A stretch of DNA of 64,000 nucleotides, taken from contig JAFXXU010000068.1 of the NCBI GenBank assembly GCA_017542125.1, forward strand, positions 1 to 64,000, written 5' to 3'. The notes below the pieces were generated by a model. It had not been told where the DNA came from. It saw only the letters and a program-made list of their open reading frames with translations, and ran no database searches. The position numbers and the translations under genes are program-made. The DNA is from Ruminococcus sp. GTDB taxonomy: Bacteria; Bacillota; Clostridia; Oscillospirales; Ruminococcaceae. Below, in pieces: positions 51,759 to 60,992 of the stretch; position 1 is the stretch's first letter, and every line of letters begins with the position of its first letter.

Positions 51759-52118
51759 ATGGTGAAAAAGCTTGACAGAGCAAAGGCAAGAGCGAAAAGA
51801 CACCTCAGAGTCCGCAACAAAGTCAGCGGCACTCCCGAGTGCCCCCGCCTGAACGTATTCCGCTCCTCAAAGCATATCTATGCTCAGATCATCGATGACG
51901 TAAACGGTGTTACACTTTGCGCTGCTTCCTCAATGTCCAAGGATTTTGAGGGCAACGGCGGCAACAAGGAAGGCGCTCGTAAGGTCGGCGAGATGATCGC
52001 AAAGGCAGCAGCCGATAAGGGTATCGAGACTGTCGTATTCGACAGAGGCGGTTACCTCTATCACGGCCGCGTACAGGAATTGGCAGACGGAGCCCGCGAA
52101 GGCGGACTTAAGTTCTAA
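51759..52118 (+). CDS. rplR: Ribosomal protein L18 (uL18)
   Basis: 119 aa. [20 protein letters not shown] and [20 protein letters not shown] with REGGLKF are diagnostic. It forms the 5S rRNA complex with L5. RBS AAAGGAGAG. Confidence 0.98.
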   Translation: MVKKLDRAKARAKRHLRVRNKVSGTPECPRLNVFRSSKHIYAQIIDDVNGVTLCAASSMSKDFEGNGGNKEGARKVGEMIAKAAADKGIETVVFDRGGYLYHGRVQELADGAREGGLKF

Positions 52119-52134
52119 AAGGAGGGTGTAACTT

Positions 52135-52632
52135 TTGGCTAATATAGATGCTTCAACCGAGCTTACCGAAAAGGTAGTAGCCATTAACAGAGTATCGAAG
52201 ACTGTTAAGGGCGGCCGTATAATGAAGTTCTCGGCACTCATCGTGGTCGGAGACGGCAACGGGACCGTAGGCTTCGGCATCGGTAAATCAAGCGAAGTTC
52301 CCGACGCTATCCGCAAGGGTATCGAGGATGCCAAGAAGAACCTGGTAAAGGTTTCTCTGAAGGGCACAACGATCCCCCACGAGATCGTCGGCAAGTTCGG
52401 CGCAGGCGAGGTCCTCCTCAAGCCCGCTGCAAAGGGTACCGGAGTTATCGCAGGCGGTACTGTAAGAGCAGTCGTAGAGGCTGCCGGTATCAAGGATATC
52501 AGAGCGAAGTCGCTTCGTTCCAATAATCCCTGCAACGTAGTAAGAGCTACGGTCAACGGTCTGGCCGCAGTCAAGTCTCTTGACGAGGTGGCTGCTAAGA
52601 GAGGAAAGACCGCACAGGAAATTACAGGTTAA
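52135..52632 (+). CDS. rpsE: Ribosomal protein S5 (uS5)
   Basis: 165 aa. The start is TTG (MANIDAST...), set by AAAAGGAGGGTG upstream. [20 protein letters not shown] and [20 protein letters not shown] are diagnostic. It acts in decoding accuracy and mRNA unwinding. Confidence 0.97.
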   Translation: MANIDASTELTEKVVAINRVSKTVKGGRIMKFSALIVVGDGNGTVGFGIGKSSEVPDAIRKGIEDAKKNLVKVSLKGTTIPHEIVGKFGAGEVLLKPAAKGTGVIAGGTVRAVVEAAGIKDIRAKSLRSNNPCNVVRATVNGLAAVKSLDEVAAKRGKTAQEITG

Positions 52633-52645
52633 GGAGGAGAGAGAC

Positions 52646-52825
52646 ATGGCAAACTTGAAGATCACACTGATCAAGAGCCTTAACAATAAGGTCGAGAAGC
52701 AGGTTCTTACAGCTTATTCTCTCGGACTCAAGAAGATCGGTGACGTGACCGAGCAGCCCGATAATGCACAGACCCAGGGCAAGATCAAGGTCATCTCGCA
52801 CCTTATAAAGGTCGACGAAGCGTAA
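52646..52825 (+). CDS. rpmD: Ribosomal protein L30 (uL30)
   Basis: 59 aa from ATG 52646, after AAGGAGGAGA; the longer frame overlaps rpsE and is rejected. LKITLIKSLNNKVEKQVLTA and the C-terminal VISHLIKV are typical. Confidence 0.97.
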   Translation: MANLKITLIKSLNNKVEKQVLTAYSLGLKKIGDVTEQPDNAQTQGKIKVISHLIKVDEA

Positions 52826-52844
52826 AGCAAGGAGGTGCTAAACA

Positions 52845-53285
52845 ATGAAACTGCATGAGTTATCACCCAATGCAGGCTCCAAGTCGGCTTCCAAGAGAGT
52901 CGGCAGAGGACACGGCTCCGGCTGGGGCAAGACTGCAGGCAAGGGCCACAAGGGTCAGAAAGCCCGTTCGGGCGGCGGCGTAAGGCCGGGCTTTGAGGGC
53001 GGTCAGACCGCACTGGCAAGAAGAATCCCCAAGCGTGGCTTTAACAATATCTTCGCTACTGAGTATACCGTTGTAAACGTTTCGGATCTCGAGAGATTTG
53101 TTGACGGCACAGTTGTTGACACCGAGCTGCTCAAGGCTGCCGGCCTTGTAAAGAAGGAGCTCGACGGTGTAAAGGTTCTCGGAAACGGAGAGCTTACAAA
53201 GAGCCTTACTGTTAAGGCAGCAGCATTTTCCGCTTCTGCAAAGGAAAAAATCGAAAAGGCAGGCGGAAAGGCTGAGGTGATGTAA
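52845..53285 (+). CDS. rplO: Ribosomal protein L15 (uL15)
   Basis: 146 aa. [20 protein letters not shown] and [20 protein letters not shown] with PKRGF are diagnostic. It is a late 50S assembly protein. The stop is 2 bp before the secY GTG. Confidence 0.98.
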   Translation: MKLHELSPNAGSKSASKRVGRGHGSGWGKTAGKGHKGQKARSGGGVRPGFEGGQTALARRIPKRGFNNIFATEYTVVNVSDLERFVDGTVVDTELLKAAGLVKKELDGVKVLGNGELTKSLTVKAAAFSASAKEKIEKAGGKAEVM

Positions 53286-53287
53286 TT

Positions 53288-54595
53288 GTGATAGAGACAT
53301 TTCGTAATGCCTGGAGAGTTCCTGAGCTGAGAAGAAAGCTTCTGTTTACACTTTTCATCATCATCATCTACAGGATCGGCGGCGCCGTTCCCGTTCCCTA
53401 TCTGGATACGGAGGCGATCAAGAGCTGGTTCTCTACCAACGATGCGACAGGTAACTTCTTCAGCTACCTCAACGTCCTTTCGGGCGGTAATATGGGTAAG
53501 GCTACCCTGCTCGCCCTTTCGGTAGGCCCCTATATCAATGCACAGATCATCATCCAGCTGCTTTCATATGCGCTCCCTCCCCTTGAGAGACTTACCAAGG
53601 AGGGTCCCGAGGGCAGAAAGAAGCTGAACAAGATCACAAAGTATACCGCGCTGGGCATCTCGGTGTTCCAGGCGTGGGCATATTACAGAACACTCGGCTC
53701 CAGCTCCGTAAACGCCATCGTTTACACCTCGGGCTGGGAGAAGTGGTTCTCCGAGATCGTTATCATCGTGTGCTTCACGGCGGGCGCTTCGCTCACCATC
53801 TGGCTCGGTGATCAGATCAGCGAAAAGGGTATCGGCAACGGCATCTCTATGCTGCTGTTCGCAGGTATCATCGCAAGAGGACCTTCCGCAGTATGGAACC
53901 TCATCATGCTGATGAAGACAGGCGAGGCCAAGTATATCGTCCTCGTTCCTATCATCCTCATCACGTTCCTGCTGATGATCGCGTTCATCATCTTTATGAA
54001 CGAGGCCGAGAGGCGTATCCCGATACAGTACGCCAAGAGAGTCGTAGGCAGAAAGCAGTACGGCGGCCAGAACACCTTCATCCCCATCAAGGTTTGTATG
54101 AGCGGCGTTCTCCCCATCATCTTCGCTATGGCATTCATGTCGCTGCCCTCCACTCTTGAAATGTTCATCGGCAAGCCCGAGAGCGATACTGGCTTCTATG
54201 CGGGTCTGCTGCGCTGGTTCGGATATACCCATCCGTTCTATGCGATACTGTATTTCTTCCTGATAATCGGATTTAACTATTTCTATGTTTCGATGCAGTA
54301 TAACCCCGTCGAGATCGCTAACAACCTGCGTCAGCAGAACGGCGGCGTACCCGGTATCAGACCCGGTAAGCCCACCAGCGATTACTTCAAGAGGATCCTC
54401 TCGAAGATCACTCTCGTCGGCGCGGTGTTCCTCGGTATCATCGCCATATTCCCGATCATATTCGGCGCTATCAGCGGAATACAGATCGCTATGGGCGGTA
54501 CCTCCATACTCATCGTTGTAAGCGTAGCACTTGAAACTGTAAGGACAATGGAATCCCAGATGATGATGCGTCACCATAAGGGCTTCCTCGAGTAA
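53288..54595 (+). CDS. secY: Preprotein translocase channel subunit SecY
   Basis: 435 aa, ten membrane helices. It opens RNAWRVPELRRKLLFTLFII; ALPPLERLTKEGPEGRKKLN and the cytoplasmic loop NEAERRIPIQYAKRVVG needed for SecA/ribosome contact are present. It forms the SecYEG pore that exports signal-peptide proteins such as the dockerin proteins at the window end. GTG start, with GAGGTGA inside the end of rplO. Confidence 0.98.
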   Translation: MIETFRNAWRVPELRRKLLFTLFIIIIYRIGGAVPVPYLDTEAIKSWFSTNDATGNFFSYLNVLSGGNMGKATLLALSVGPYINAQIIIQLLSYALPPLERLTKEGPEGRKKLNKITKYTALGISVFQAWAYYRTLGSSSVNAIVYTSGWEKWFSEIVIIVCFTAGASLTIWLGDQISEKGIGNGISMLLFAGIIARGPSAVWNLIMLMKTGEAKYIVLVPIILITFLLMIAFIIFMNEAERRIPIQYAKRVVGRKQYGGQNTFIPIKVCMSGVLPIIFAMAFMSLPSTLEMFIGKPESDTGFYAGLLRWFGYTHPFYAILYFFLIIGFNYFYVSMQYNPVEIANNLRQQNGGVPGIRPGKPTSDYFKRILSKITLVGAVFLGIIAIFPIIFGAISGIQIAMGGTSILIVVSVALETVRTMESQMMMRHHKGFLE

Positions 54596-54610
54596 GAAAA
54601 GGAGTAACTT

Positions 54611-55243
54611 ATGAACCTTATTTTATTGGGCGCTCCCGGTGCAGGCAAAGGCACACAGGCAGAGGTCATCTGCAACGCTTTGAACATTCCGACTATTTCA
54701 ACAGGCAATATGCTCAGAGCCGCCGTTAAGGCAGGCACTGAGTACGGCCTGAAGGCTAAGGCCGCTATGGATGCGGGCGCTCTTGTCTCCGACGATATCG
54801 TAATCGGTATCCTCAAGGACAGGATCAAGGAGCCCGATGCTCAGAACGGCTTTATACTCGATGGCTTCCCGAGGACAGTTCCTCAGGCGGAAGCACTCGA
54901 CGCTATGGGCGTCAAGATCGACAAGGTGGTAGAGATCTATGTTCCCGATGAGACCATCAAGCAGAGGCTCAGCGGCAGAAGAGTTTGCCTCGACTGCGGC
55001 GCTACCTACCACGTTGATTTCAAGCCCAGCAAGGTCGAGGGCGTCTGCGACGTCTGCGGCAAGGAGCTCGTTATCCGCAAGGACGACCAGCCCGAGACCG
55101 TAATAAGCAGACTTAAGACCTACCACGAGCAGACCGCGCCCCTCAAGGATTACTATATGGCTCAGGGCAAGCTCGTAACGGTCGAGGGTCAGGATAATGT
55201 AGAGGATACCTCAAAGCTCACTCTTGAGGCAGTAAATTCGTAA
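54611..55243 (+). CDS. adk: Adenylate kinase
   Basis: 210 aa. P-loop [14 protein letters not shown] (about 5-18), NMP site [10 protein letters not shown], and [13 protein letters not shown]. The LID carries four zinc Cys ([10 protein letters not shown] and VCDVCGKEL), the Gram-positive form. It interconverts AMP, ADP and ATP. It starts 15 bp after secY. Confidence 0.98.
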   Translation: MNLILLGAPGAGKGTQAEVICNALNIPTISTGNMLRAAVKAGTEYGLKAKAAMDAGALVSDDIVIGILKDRIKEPDAQNGFILDGFPRTVPQAEALDAMGVKIDKVVEIYVPDETIKQRLSGRRVCLDCGATYHVDFKPSKVEGVCDVCGKELVIRKDDQPETVISRLKTYHEQTAPLKDYYMAQGKLVTVEGQDNVEDTSKLTLEAVNS

Positions 55244-55274
55244 GAGCTTACAGGCTTATAGAAAGAAGCGCAAC

Positions 55275-56021
55275 ATGATCCTAATCAAATCAAGCAAGGA
55301 GATAGCCAAGCTCCAGCGTGCAGGACAGATCACCGGCGAGGCGCTTATGCTCGCGGGAGAGGTCATAAAGCCCGGCATGACTACCAAGGAGCTTGACAAT
55401 ATCATCCGTAAATTCTATACCTCGCATGGCGCGAAGGCGGGATTTCTGGGCTACGGCGGGTTCCCCGGCGCTGCCTGCATCTCCGTCAACGACGAGGTCA
55501 TCCACGGGATCCCGGGGTCAAGAAAGCTGGTCGAGGGCGATATCGTGTCGGTAGATACGGGAGCCTATATCGACGGCTATTACGGAGATTCCTGCAAGAC
55601 CTTTGCAGTCGGTGAGATATCCGATAACGCAAAGGCACTGCTGAAGTCCACCGAGGAAAGCCTTTACATCGCCATTGAAATGGCTAAGCCGGGCGTAAGG
55701 CTCGGAGATATCGGTGCGGCGATCCAGAAGCATAACGAGAGCAACGGCTACGGAGTCGTCAGAGAATATGTGGGACACGGAGTCGGTAAAAACCTTCACG
55801 AGGAGCCTGAGGTGCCTAACTTCGGCAAGGAGGGCCACGGCGTGAAGCTGCAGGCGGGTATGGTCATCGCCATCGAGCCGATGATCAATGAGGGTACAGC
55901 CAGGGTAAAGGTACTTCCCGACGGCTGGACCGTGAAAACCCTGGACGGCAAGCTCTCGGCTCACTTTGAGCACACGATCGCCATAACCTCAACAGGCAAT
56001 GTGATACTCACTAAGGTCTGA
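55275..56021 (+). CDS. map: Methionine aminopeptidase, type I
   Basis: 248 aa. Metal ligands are visible in order: Asp in VDTGAYIDGYYGDS (two Asp), His in GHGVGKNLHEEPEVPN, Glu in IAIEPM, and the last Glu in HFEHTIAIT. It removes the initiator Met from new proteins. It shares TGATG with the next gene. Confidence 0.97.
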   Translation: MILIKSSKEIAKLQRAGQITGEALMLAGEVIKPGMTTKELDNIIRKFYTSHGAKAGFLGYGGFPGAACISVNDEVIHGIPGSRKLVEGDIVSVDTGAYIDGYYGDSCKTFAVGEISDNAKALLKSTEESLYIAIEMAKPGVRLGDIGAAIQKHNESNGYGVVREYVGHGVGKNLHEEPEVPNFGKEGHGVKLQAGMVIAIEPMINEGTARVKVLPDGWTVKTLDGKLSAHFEHTIAITSTGNVILTKV

Positions 56022-56314
56022 TGAGGGAAGGCGTTGTGGAAAGCATAAGGGTCGGCTCTGTGGTCAGAGCGCTGGCAGGCCGTGAAAAAGGCCGCTGCTT
56101 CGTTGCTGCGGCGGCAGACGGCGGCTTTGTGTACCTCGCGGACGGCAGGGAGCGCAAGCTCTCGAAGCCCAAGAAGAAAAGCACAAAGCACATTTCACCT
56201 GCGATAGCGTTCATCAGTACCGAGGGGCTGACGAACAAGGAACTCAGAAGGCTTCTGCGCGAGCTTGAGACCCAAGGCTCCGGGGAAGCAGACCACCGCT
56301 GCAAAGACGAGTGA
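56021..56314 (+). CDS. KOW-domain RNA-binding protein (L14e-like)
   Basis: 97 aa. SIRVGSVVRALAGREKGRCF is a KOW motif and GFVYLADGRERKLSKPKKKS the basic second strand, as in archaeal/eukaryotic L14e. Small proteins of this kind occur between map and infA in many clostridia. It probably binds rRNA or the nascent-chain region; the exact role is unknown. The ATG overlaps the map stop by one base. Confidence 0.85.
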   Translation: MREGVVESIRVGSVVRALAGREKGRCFVAAAADGGFVYLADGRERKLSKPKKKSTKHISPAIAFISTEGLTNKELRRLLRELETQGSGEADHRCKDE

Positions 56315-56335
56315 GAAGGGAAAGGTAATTACAGT

Positions 56336-56554
56336 ATGTCAAAGGAAGATGTTATTGAGCTTGAGGGAACAGTGACCGAAGCGCTTCCCGGCGCAAAGTT
56401 CAATGTTCAGCTCGCCAACGGACATATGATCCTTGCTCACGTTTCGGGCAAGCTTCGTATGAATTATATTCGTATAGTACCCGGCGACAAGGTAACGGTG
56501 GAAATGTCACCTTATGACCTGAACAAGGGTAGAATCACCTGGAGAGCCAAGTAA
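56336..56554 (+). CDS. infA: Translation initiation factor IF-1
   Basis: 72 aa OB-fold. [20 protein letters not shown] and [20 protein letters not shown] with [11 protein letters not shown] are diagnostic. It binds the 30S A site during initiation. RBS GGGAAAGG. Confidence 0.98.
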   Translation: MSKEDVIELEGTVTEALPGAKFNVQLANGHMILAHVSGKLRMNYIRIVPGDKVTVEMSPYDLNKGRITWRAK

Positions 56555-56615
56555 GGCTTTCCGTTCGTAAGCGGCGGCTGCCAGGCCGCCTTGGAAAACA
56601 AAAGGAGGTATTTCA

Positions 56616-56729
56616 ATGAAAGTAAGACCTTCAGTTAAGCCTATCTGCGAGAAGTGCAAGGTTATCAAAAGAAAGGGCAAGATAATGGTTATCTGCCAGA
56701 ACCCCAAGCACAAGCAGCGTCAGGGTTAA
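56616..56729 (+). CDS. rpmJ: Ribosomal protein L36 (bL36)
   Basis: 37 aa, starting [20 protein letters not shown] and ending [11 protein letters not shown]. The zinc set is Cys11, Cys14, Cys27 and His32, the C+ form. The start is 6 nt after AAAGGAGG. Confidence 0.97.
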   Translation: MKVRPSVKPICEKCKVIKRKGKIMVICQNPKHKQRQG

Positions 56730-56758
56730 CAAACAGTTTATGGAGGTGCAGCTAAATT

Positions 56759-57127
56759 ATGGCTCGTATTGCTGGTATTGACCTGCCTAAGGATAAGAGA
56801 GTCGAGATCGGCCTCACTTATATCTACGGCATCGGTCAGAAGACTGCTGACAAGATCCTCAAGGAGACAGGCATTGACCCTGATATCAGAGTCAAGGATC
56901 TCTCCGAGGACGATGTTGCAAAACTGAGAGAATATATTGACCATAACCTGACTGTTGAGGGCGACCTGAGAAGAAACGTTGCTCTTAACATCAAGAGACT
57001 CGTCGAGATCGGTTGCTACAGAGGCGTTCGCCACAGAAGAGGCCTGCCCGTAAGAGGACAGAGGACCAAGACGAATGCAAGAACCCGCAAGGGCCCTGTA
57101 AAGACCATCGCAAATAAGAAGAAGTAA
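56759..57127 (+). CDS. rpsM: Ribosomal protein S13 (uS13)
   Basis: 122 aa. [20 protein letters not shown] and [20 protein letters not shown] with ARTRKG are diagnostic. It lies in the 30S head, contacting tRNA and the 50S. GGAGGTG precedes the start. Confidence 0.98.
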   Translation: MARIAGIDLPKDKRVEIGLTYIYGIGQKTADKILKETGIDPDIRVKDLSEDDVAKLREYIDHNLTVEGDLRRNVALNIKRLVEIGCYRGVRHRRGLPVRGQRTKTNARTRKGPVKTIANKKK

Positions 57128-57141
57128 GGAGGATGTGAAGT

Positions 57142-57540
57142 ATGGCTCAGCCTAAGAAGAAGACGACTATCCGTCGCCGCCGTGAAAGAAAGAATATCGA
57201 GCAGGGACAGGTTCATATCCAGTCTACCTTCAACAACACCATCGTTACCATCACCGATATGCAGGGCAATGCAATCTCGTGGGCTTCCGCAGGCGGTCTC
57301 GGTTTCAGAGGCTCCAAGAAGTCTACTCCCTTCGCTGCTCAGACTGCTGCAGAGACTGCTGCAAGAGCTGCCAAGGAGCACGGCCTCAAGATCGTTGAGG
57401 TATTCGTAAAGGGACCCGGCGCAGGCCGTGAGGCTGCTATCCGTGCTCTGCAGAGCGAGGATCTCGAGGTAAGGCTCATCAAGGACGTTACCCCGATCCC
57501 CCACAACGGTTGCCGTCCCCCCAAGAGAAGAAGAGTTTAA
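57142..57540 (+). CDS. rpsK: Ribosomal protein S11 (uS11)
   Basis: 132 aa. [20 protein letters not shown] and [15 protein letters not shown], ending [17 protein letters not shown], are diagnostic. It lies on the 30S platform at the mRNA exit. Confidence 0.98.
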   Translation: MAQPKKKTTIRRRRERKNIEQGQVHIQSTFNNTIVTITDMQGNAISWASAGGLGFRGSKKSTPFAAQTAAETAARAAKEHGLKIVEVFVKGPGAGREAAIRALQSEDLEVRLIKDVTPIPHNGCRPPKRRRV

Positions 57541-57629
57541 TAACAGATTTGAGTTTTTAAGTTTGCTCAAAGTCGGGTAAGCATAAGGCTAAGACCCGAT
57601 ACCGAAATGAAAAACGGAGGTTTATCACT
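57541..57629 (+). promoter_or_regulatory. Hairpin leader before rpsD
   Basis: TTTGAG/CTCAAA (57548-57571) and TCGGGT (57573-57578) with ACCCGA (57594-57599). The second begins with the same 11-mer GTCGGGTAAGC as the hairpin before rplC. An S4-responsive site is conceivable. Confidence 0.55.
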
Positions 57630-58229
57630 ATGGCAGTAAGCAAGGAACCAATTTACAAGAGATGCAGATCCCTTGGCATCAGCCCCATGGTAATGGGCGT
57701 TACCAAGGAGTATAACAAGCGTAACCCCGACGCCAACAAGCGCAGGAAGGTTTCCGAGTACGGCCTTCAGCTGAAGGAAAAGCAGAAGCTGAAGTTCATC
57801 TACGGAATGCTCGAGAAGCAGTTCTATCACCTGTTCGAGATCGCTCAGAAAATGGAGGGTCAGGCCGGTGAGAACCTTATCACCCTTCTTGAGACCAGAC
57901 TCGATAACGTAGTATTCAGAATGGGTCTTGCATCCACCAGAAGAGAGGCTCGTCAGCTGGTCGTTCACGGTCACTATGACGTAAACGGCAAGAGAGTCGA
58001 TATCCCCTCCTACAGGGTAAAGACCGGTGACGTTATCTCCCTCAGAGAGAACAGCAAAAAGAGCGAGAAGTTCAAGCAGATCGCAGAGACTACCGCAGGC
58101 AGGCTCACCCCCGAGTGGCTCGACGTCAACAAGGACGCTCAGAGCGCAAAGGTAGTCCGTATGCCTGTCAAGGCTGACCTCGATTACGAGCTGGAGGAGC
58201 ACCTCATCGTCGAGCTGTACTCCAAGTAA
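57630..58229 (+). CDS. rpsD: Ribosomal protein S4 (uS4)
   Basis: 199 aa, the zinc-less form (only CRSLGIS near the start). S4 RNA-binding domain: LLETRLDNVVFRMGLASTRR, then EARQLVVHGHYDVNGKRVD. It starts 30S assembly, helps accuracy, and often regulates its operon. It stands between rpsK and rpoA as in other Firmicutes alpha operons. Confidence 0.97.
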   Translation: MAVSKEPIYKRCRSLGISPMVMGVTKEYNKRNPDANKRRKVSEYGLQLKEKQKLKFIYGMLEKQFYHLFEIAQKMEGQAGENLITLLETRLDNVVFRMGLASTRREARQLVVHGHYDVNGKRVDIPSYRVKTGDVISLRENSKKSEKFKQIAETTAGRLTPEWLDVNKDAQSAKVVRMPVKADLDYELEEHLIVELYSK

Positions 58230-58313
58230 TCGCGGAGCTGACGCGACGATCATCCGAATACAGGGCTGTGCCTATGCGGCATAGTCCGAGTTACGAAACA
58301 GGAGGGTTAATAA

Positions 58314-59282
58314 ATGCTTGAAAAAATAGAAAAGCCTGAAATCGAAACAGCTGAGCTCAAAAGCAACGGGACATACGGCAAGTTCATCCTCGAGCCATTA
58401 GAGCGCGGCTACGGTATAACTCTGGGCAACTCGCTCAGAAGGGTACTGCTCTCCTCTTTGCCGGGTGTCGCTGTTACATCTGTAAAGATCGACGGCGTTC
58501 ACCATGAGCTGTCTACGATCCCCGGAGTTAAGGAGGATGTAACCGAGATCATCCTTAACCTGAAGGGTCTGACTGCCAAGCTTTACGGTGACGGCCCCAA
58601 GACCGTCTATATCGAGGCAGAGGGCGAATGCGTCGTAACTGCCGGAGACATCAAGACCGATTCCGAGGTCGGGATACTCGTTCCCGATATGCACATCGCT
58701 ACGCTGGGCGCGGGCGCAAAGCTCTATATGGAGATCGTTCTCGATAAGGGCAGGGGCTATGTCTCTGCCGAGAAGAACAAGGCTCTCATGCAGAAGCAGG
58801 GCAATGTTCCCATAGGCCCCATAAGTGTTGACAGCATCTACACACCGGTACTGAAGGTGAACTACACAGTAGATAATACCCGTGTAGGCCAGATCACCGA
58901 TTACGATAAGCTCACCCTCGAGGTATGGACCGACGGTACCATATCCGCAAAGGAAGCTGTATCGCTCGCAGCCAAACTCCTCAACGAGCATCTGAATCTC
59001 TTCATTGATCTCTCTGAAGAGACCAGCACTGTTGAGATGATGGCCGAAAAGGACGATAAGGGCAAGGAGAAGATCCTGGAGATGACCATTGAGGAACTTG
59101 ACTTATCGGTGCGTTCGTTCAACTGCTTGAAGCGTGCAGGCATCAACACCGTAAATGACCTGATCGGAAAGTCCGCCGAGGAAATGATGAAGGTCAGGAA
59201 CCTTGGTAAAAAATCATTTGACGAGGTCAAGGAAAAGCTTCAGTCTCTGGGCTATGACCTCAGTTCTGAAGAAGATAACTAA
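58314..59282 (+). CDS. rpoA: RNA polymerase alpha subunit
   Basis: 322 aa. The N-terminal assembly domain has [20 protein letters not shown] and VTEIILNLK; the C-terminal domain, which contacts UP elements and activators, has [20 protein letters not shown]. An 84-nt leader with a TCGCG/CGCGA hairpin precedes it. GGAGGG is the ribosome-binding site. Confidence 0.98.
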   Translation: MLEKIEKPEIETAELKSNGTYGKFILEPLERGYGITLGNSLRRVLLSSLPGVAVTSVKIDGVHHELSTIPGVKEDVTEIILNLKGLTAKLYGDGPKTVYIEAEGECVVTAGDIKTDSEVGILVPDMHIATLGAGAKLYMEIVLDKGRGYVSAEKNKALMQKQGNVPIGPISVDSIYTPVLKVNYTVDNTRVGQITDYDKLTLEVWTDGTISAKEAVSLAAKLLNEHLNLFIDLSEETSTVEMMAEKDDKGKEKILEMTIEELDLSVRSFNCLKRAGINTVNDLIGKSAEEMMKVRNLGKKSFDEVKEKLQSLGYDLSSEEDN

Positions 59283-59300
59283 TTTAAGGAGTGAATATCT

Positions 59301-59642
59301 ATGCCAGGCACAAGAAAGCTGGGAAGGCCCACCGACCACAGAAAGGCAATGCTCAGAGCTATGGTCACCTACCTTCTCGAAAACGGTAAGATAGAAACCA
59401 CTGTAACAAGAGCTAAGGAAGTAAGCGCCATGACCGAGAAAATGATCACTCTCGGCAAGCAGGGCGACCTCCATTCCAAGCGCCAGGTGCTCTCTTATAT
59501 CACTAAGGAGTCTGTTGCCAAGAAGCTCTTCGACGACATCGCTCCCGGATATTCGGGCAGGCAGGGCGGCTACACCAAGATCATCAAGACCGGCCCCCGC
59601 CGCGGCGACGCTGCTGAGATGGCGATCATCCAGCTGGTTTGA
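59301..59642 (+). CDS. rplQ: Ribosomal protein L17 (bL17)
   Basis: 113 aa. [20 protein letters not shown] and the end [20 protein letters not shown] are diagnostic. It is the last gene of the superoperon, directly ahead of a strong terminator. Confidence 0.98.
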   Translation: MPGTRKLGRPTDHRKAMLRAMVTYLLENGKIETTVTRAKEVSAMTEKMITLGKQGDLHSKRQVLSYITKESVAKKLFDDIAPGYSGRQGGYTKIIKTGPRRGDAAEMAIIQLV

Positions 59643-59664
59643 TATCAATTTAGCATTATTACTA

Positions 59665-59695
59665 TACGCTCCCGCAAAAGCGGGGGCGTATTTTT
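59665..59695 (+). terminator. Terminator of the ribosomal superoperon
   Basis: TACGCTCCCGC (59665-59675), loop AAAA, GCGGGGGCGTA (59680-59690), then T5 (59691-59695). Confidence 0.95.
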
Positions 59696-59803
59696 GTGGG
59701 CTGAACTCGGGTATGCCGCGAAGCTGCGCGGTTTGCGGCGATGGGATGAAAAAGTGCCAAAGCCGCTGTTATTGGGCAAATGTACTAAAATTTTAACATG
59801 CTA

Positions 59804-59832
59804 TTGACTTTTTCGCCTGACGGTGATATTAT
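59804..59832 (+). promoter_or_regulatory. Promoter of the AraC-family gene
   Basis: TTGACT (59804-59809), 17 bp, TATTAT (59827-59832), preceded by TG as in an extended -10. The flanking CTATTGACTTT recurs at the promoter of the cohesin gene (60895). Confidence 0.78.
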
Positions 59833-59897
59833 ATAATAGGAAAATATGAAATTGCAGCCAGCCGTGGCTGCGCAAATTCGGAGAGAGGTGAGTATAG

Positions 59898-60728
59898 ATG
59901 ACGGATTACTGTTACCCCGTTGTAGGTGACGAGGTCAACCTTCCCATGTATCTGCTGGGAGCAGGTGCAAGAGATCAGGAGTTTCATTTTATCAGAGAGG
60001 ATGGCTATCCCAACTATCAGATCATATACTGCGTAAGGGGCAGCGGTGTCCTGAGACTGGAGGGCGTGGATACCCCCATCCGTGAGGGCGACGCATTCTA
60101 CCTCCCCCCAAACGTGCCCCATGAGTATTTCCCCACCGAGGAGATCTGGGAGACCCACTGGGTGGCCTTCGACGGCAGGGAGAGCGAGGCGGTGCTGAAA
60201 TTCATCGGGCTCGACAAAGCCAAGGCCTTCAAGATCCACGACATCAATGCCGTTGATGCCATCTTCAAGAAGATACTCTACCTGATGAAGACGAACTACT
60301 ATTACAGCGGCTGCCAGTGCTCGGCTCACCTCTATCAGTTCCTGATAGAGCTCAACAGAGTTATGAATATGCAGTCGGGTGCGAAGGACGGTGCCAAGCT
60401 CAACCAGCTCACGCCCGTTATCGAGTACATCGACAAGAACTATGAAAAGGATCTTACGCTGGCGGAGCTCTCGGATCTTATCGATCTCTCGCCGCAGTAC
60501 CTTTGCAGGCTGTTCAAAGAGTGCCTGAATATGCGTCCCTTTGAATACCTGGCAAGGAAGAGGATCTCTCAGGCCAAGCTGCTGCTCCTCGAGGACAAGA
60601 TGAACGTCAACGAGATCGCCAGAGCAGTGGGCTATAACGATTGCAGCTACTTCTGCGCGGTGTTCAAGAAGCACGAGATGCTCTCACCCGCCGAATTCCG
60701 CTCGCTCCATAAGAAAGCCACAGGCTGA
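59898..60728 (+). CDS. AraC-family transcriptional regulator
   Basis: 276 aa. The N-terminal cupin domain (residues 1-150) has EGDAFYLPPNVPHEYFPTEE, typical of sugar-sensing AraC proteins. The C-terminal pair of helix-turn-helices is LAELSDLIDLSPQYLCRLFK and VNEIARAVGYNDCSYFCAVF. It likely senses a carbohydrate. The next genes are dockerin/cohesin proteins, which makes control of extracellular saccharide degradation plausible but unproven. GGAGAGAGG precedes the ATG. Confidence 0.9.
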   Translation: MTDYCYPVVGDEVNLPMYLLGAGARDQEFHFIREDGYPNYQIIYCVRGSGVLRLEGVDTPIREGDAFYLPPNVPHEYFPTEEIWETHWVAFDGRESEAVLKFIGLDKAKAFKIHDINAVDAIFKKILYLMKTNYYYSGCQCSAHLYQFLIELNRVMNMQSGAKDGAKLNQLTPVIEYIDKNYEKDLTLAELSDLIDLSPQYLCRLFKECLNMRPFEYLARKRISQAKLLLLEDKMNVNEIARAVGYNDCSYFCAVFKKHEMLSPAEFRSLHKKATG

Positions 60729-60757
60729 ACGCGGGCGCGTTTATATGGTTTTTCAGG

Positions 60758-60791
60758 GCACTTCCGCCGTATCAGGGCGGGAGTGCTTTTT
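60758..60791 (+). terminator. Terminator after the AraC-family gene
   Basis: GCACTTCCGCC (60758-60768) pairs with GGCGGGAGTGC (60776-60786, one T-G pair), followed by T5 (60787-60791). Confidence 0.92.
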
Positions 60792-60897
60792 GTATCTTTG
60801 CGAGGTGTGCCCCGGAGCTGATGATATCTGTAAAAATGATACAGGTTAATATTGTTAAAAACTATAAAATCCCAATGGCGAAATGGGCACAAATCTA

Positions 60898-60926
60898 TTG
60901 ACTTTGCTGCAAAAATGAGGTATAAT
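60898..60926 (+). promoter_or_regulatory. Promoter of the cohesin-dockerin gene
   Basis: TTGACT (60898-60903), 17 bp, TATAAT (60921-60926). The start codon is 67 bp further. Confidence 0.87.
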
Positions 60927-60992
60927 TATAATTGAAATAATATGGGGCGGTATCCCCATACGGCTATATGCCGCGAAAGGAATGGTAAAAAT

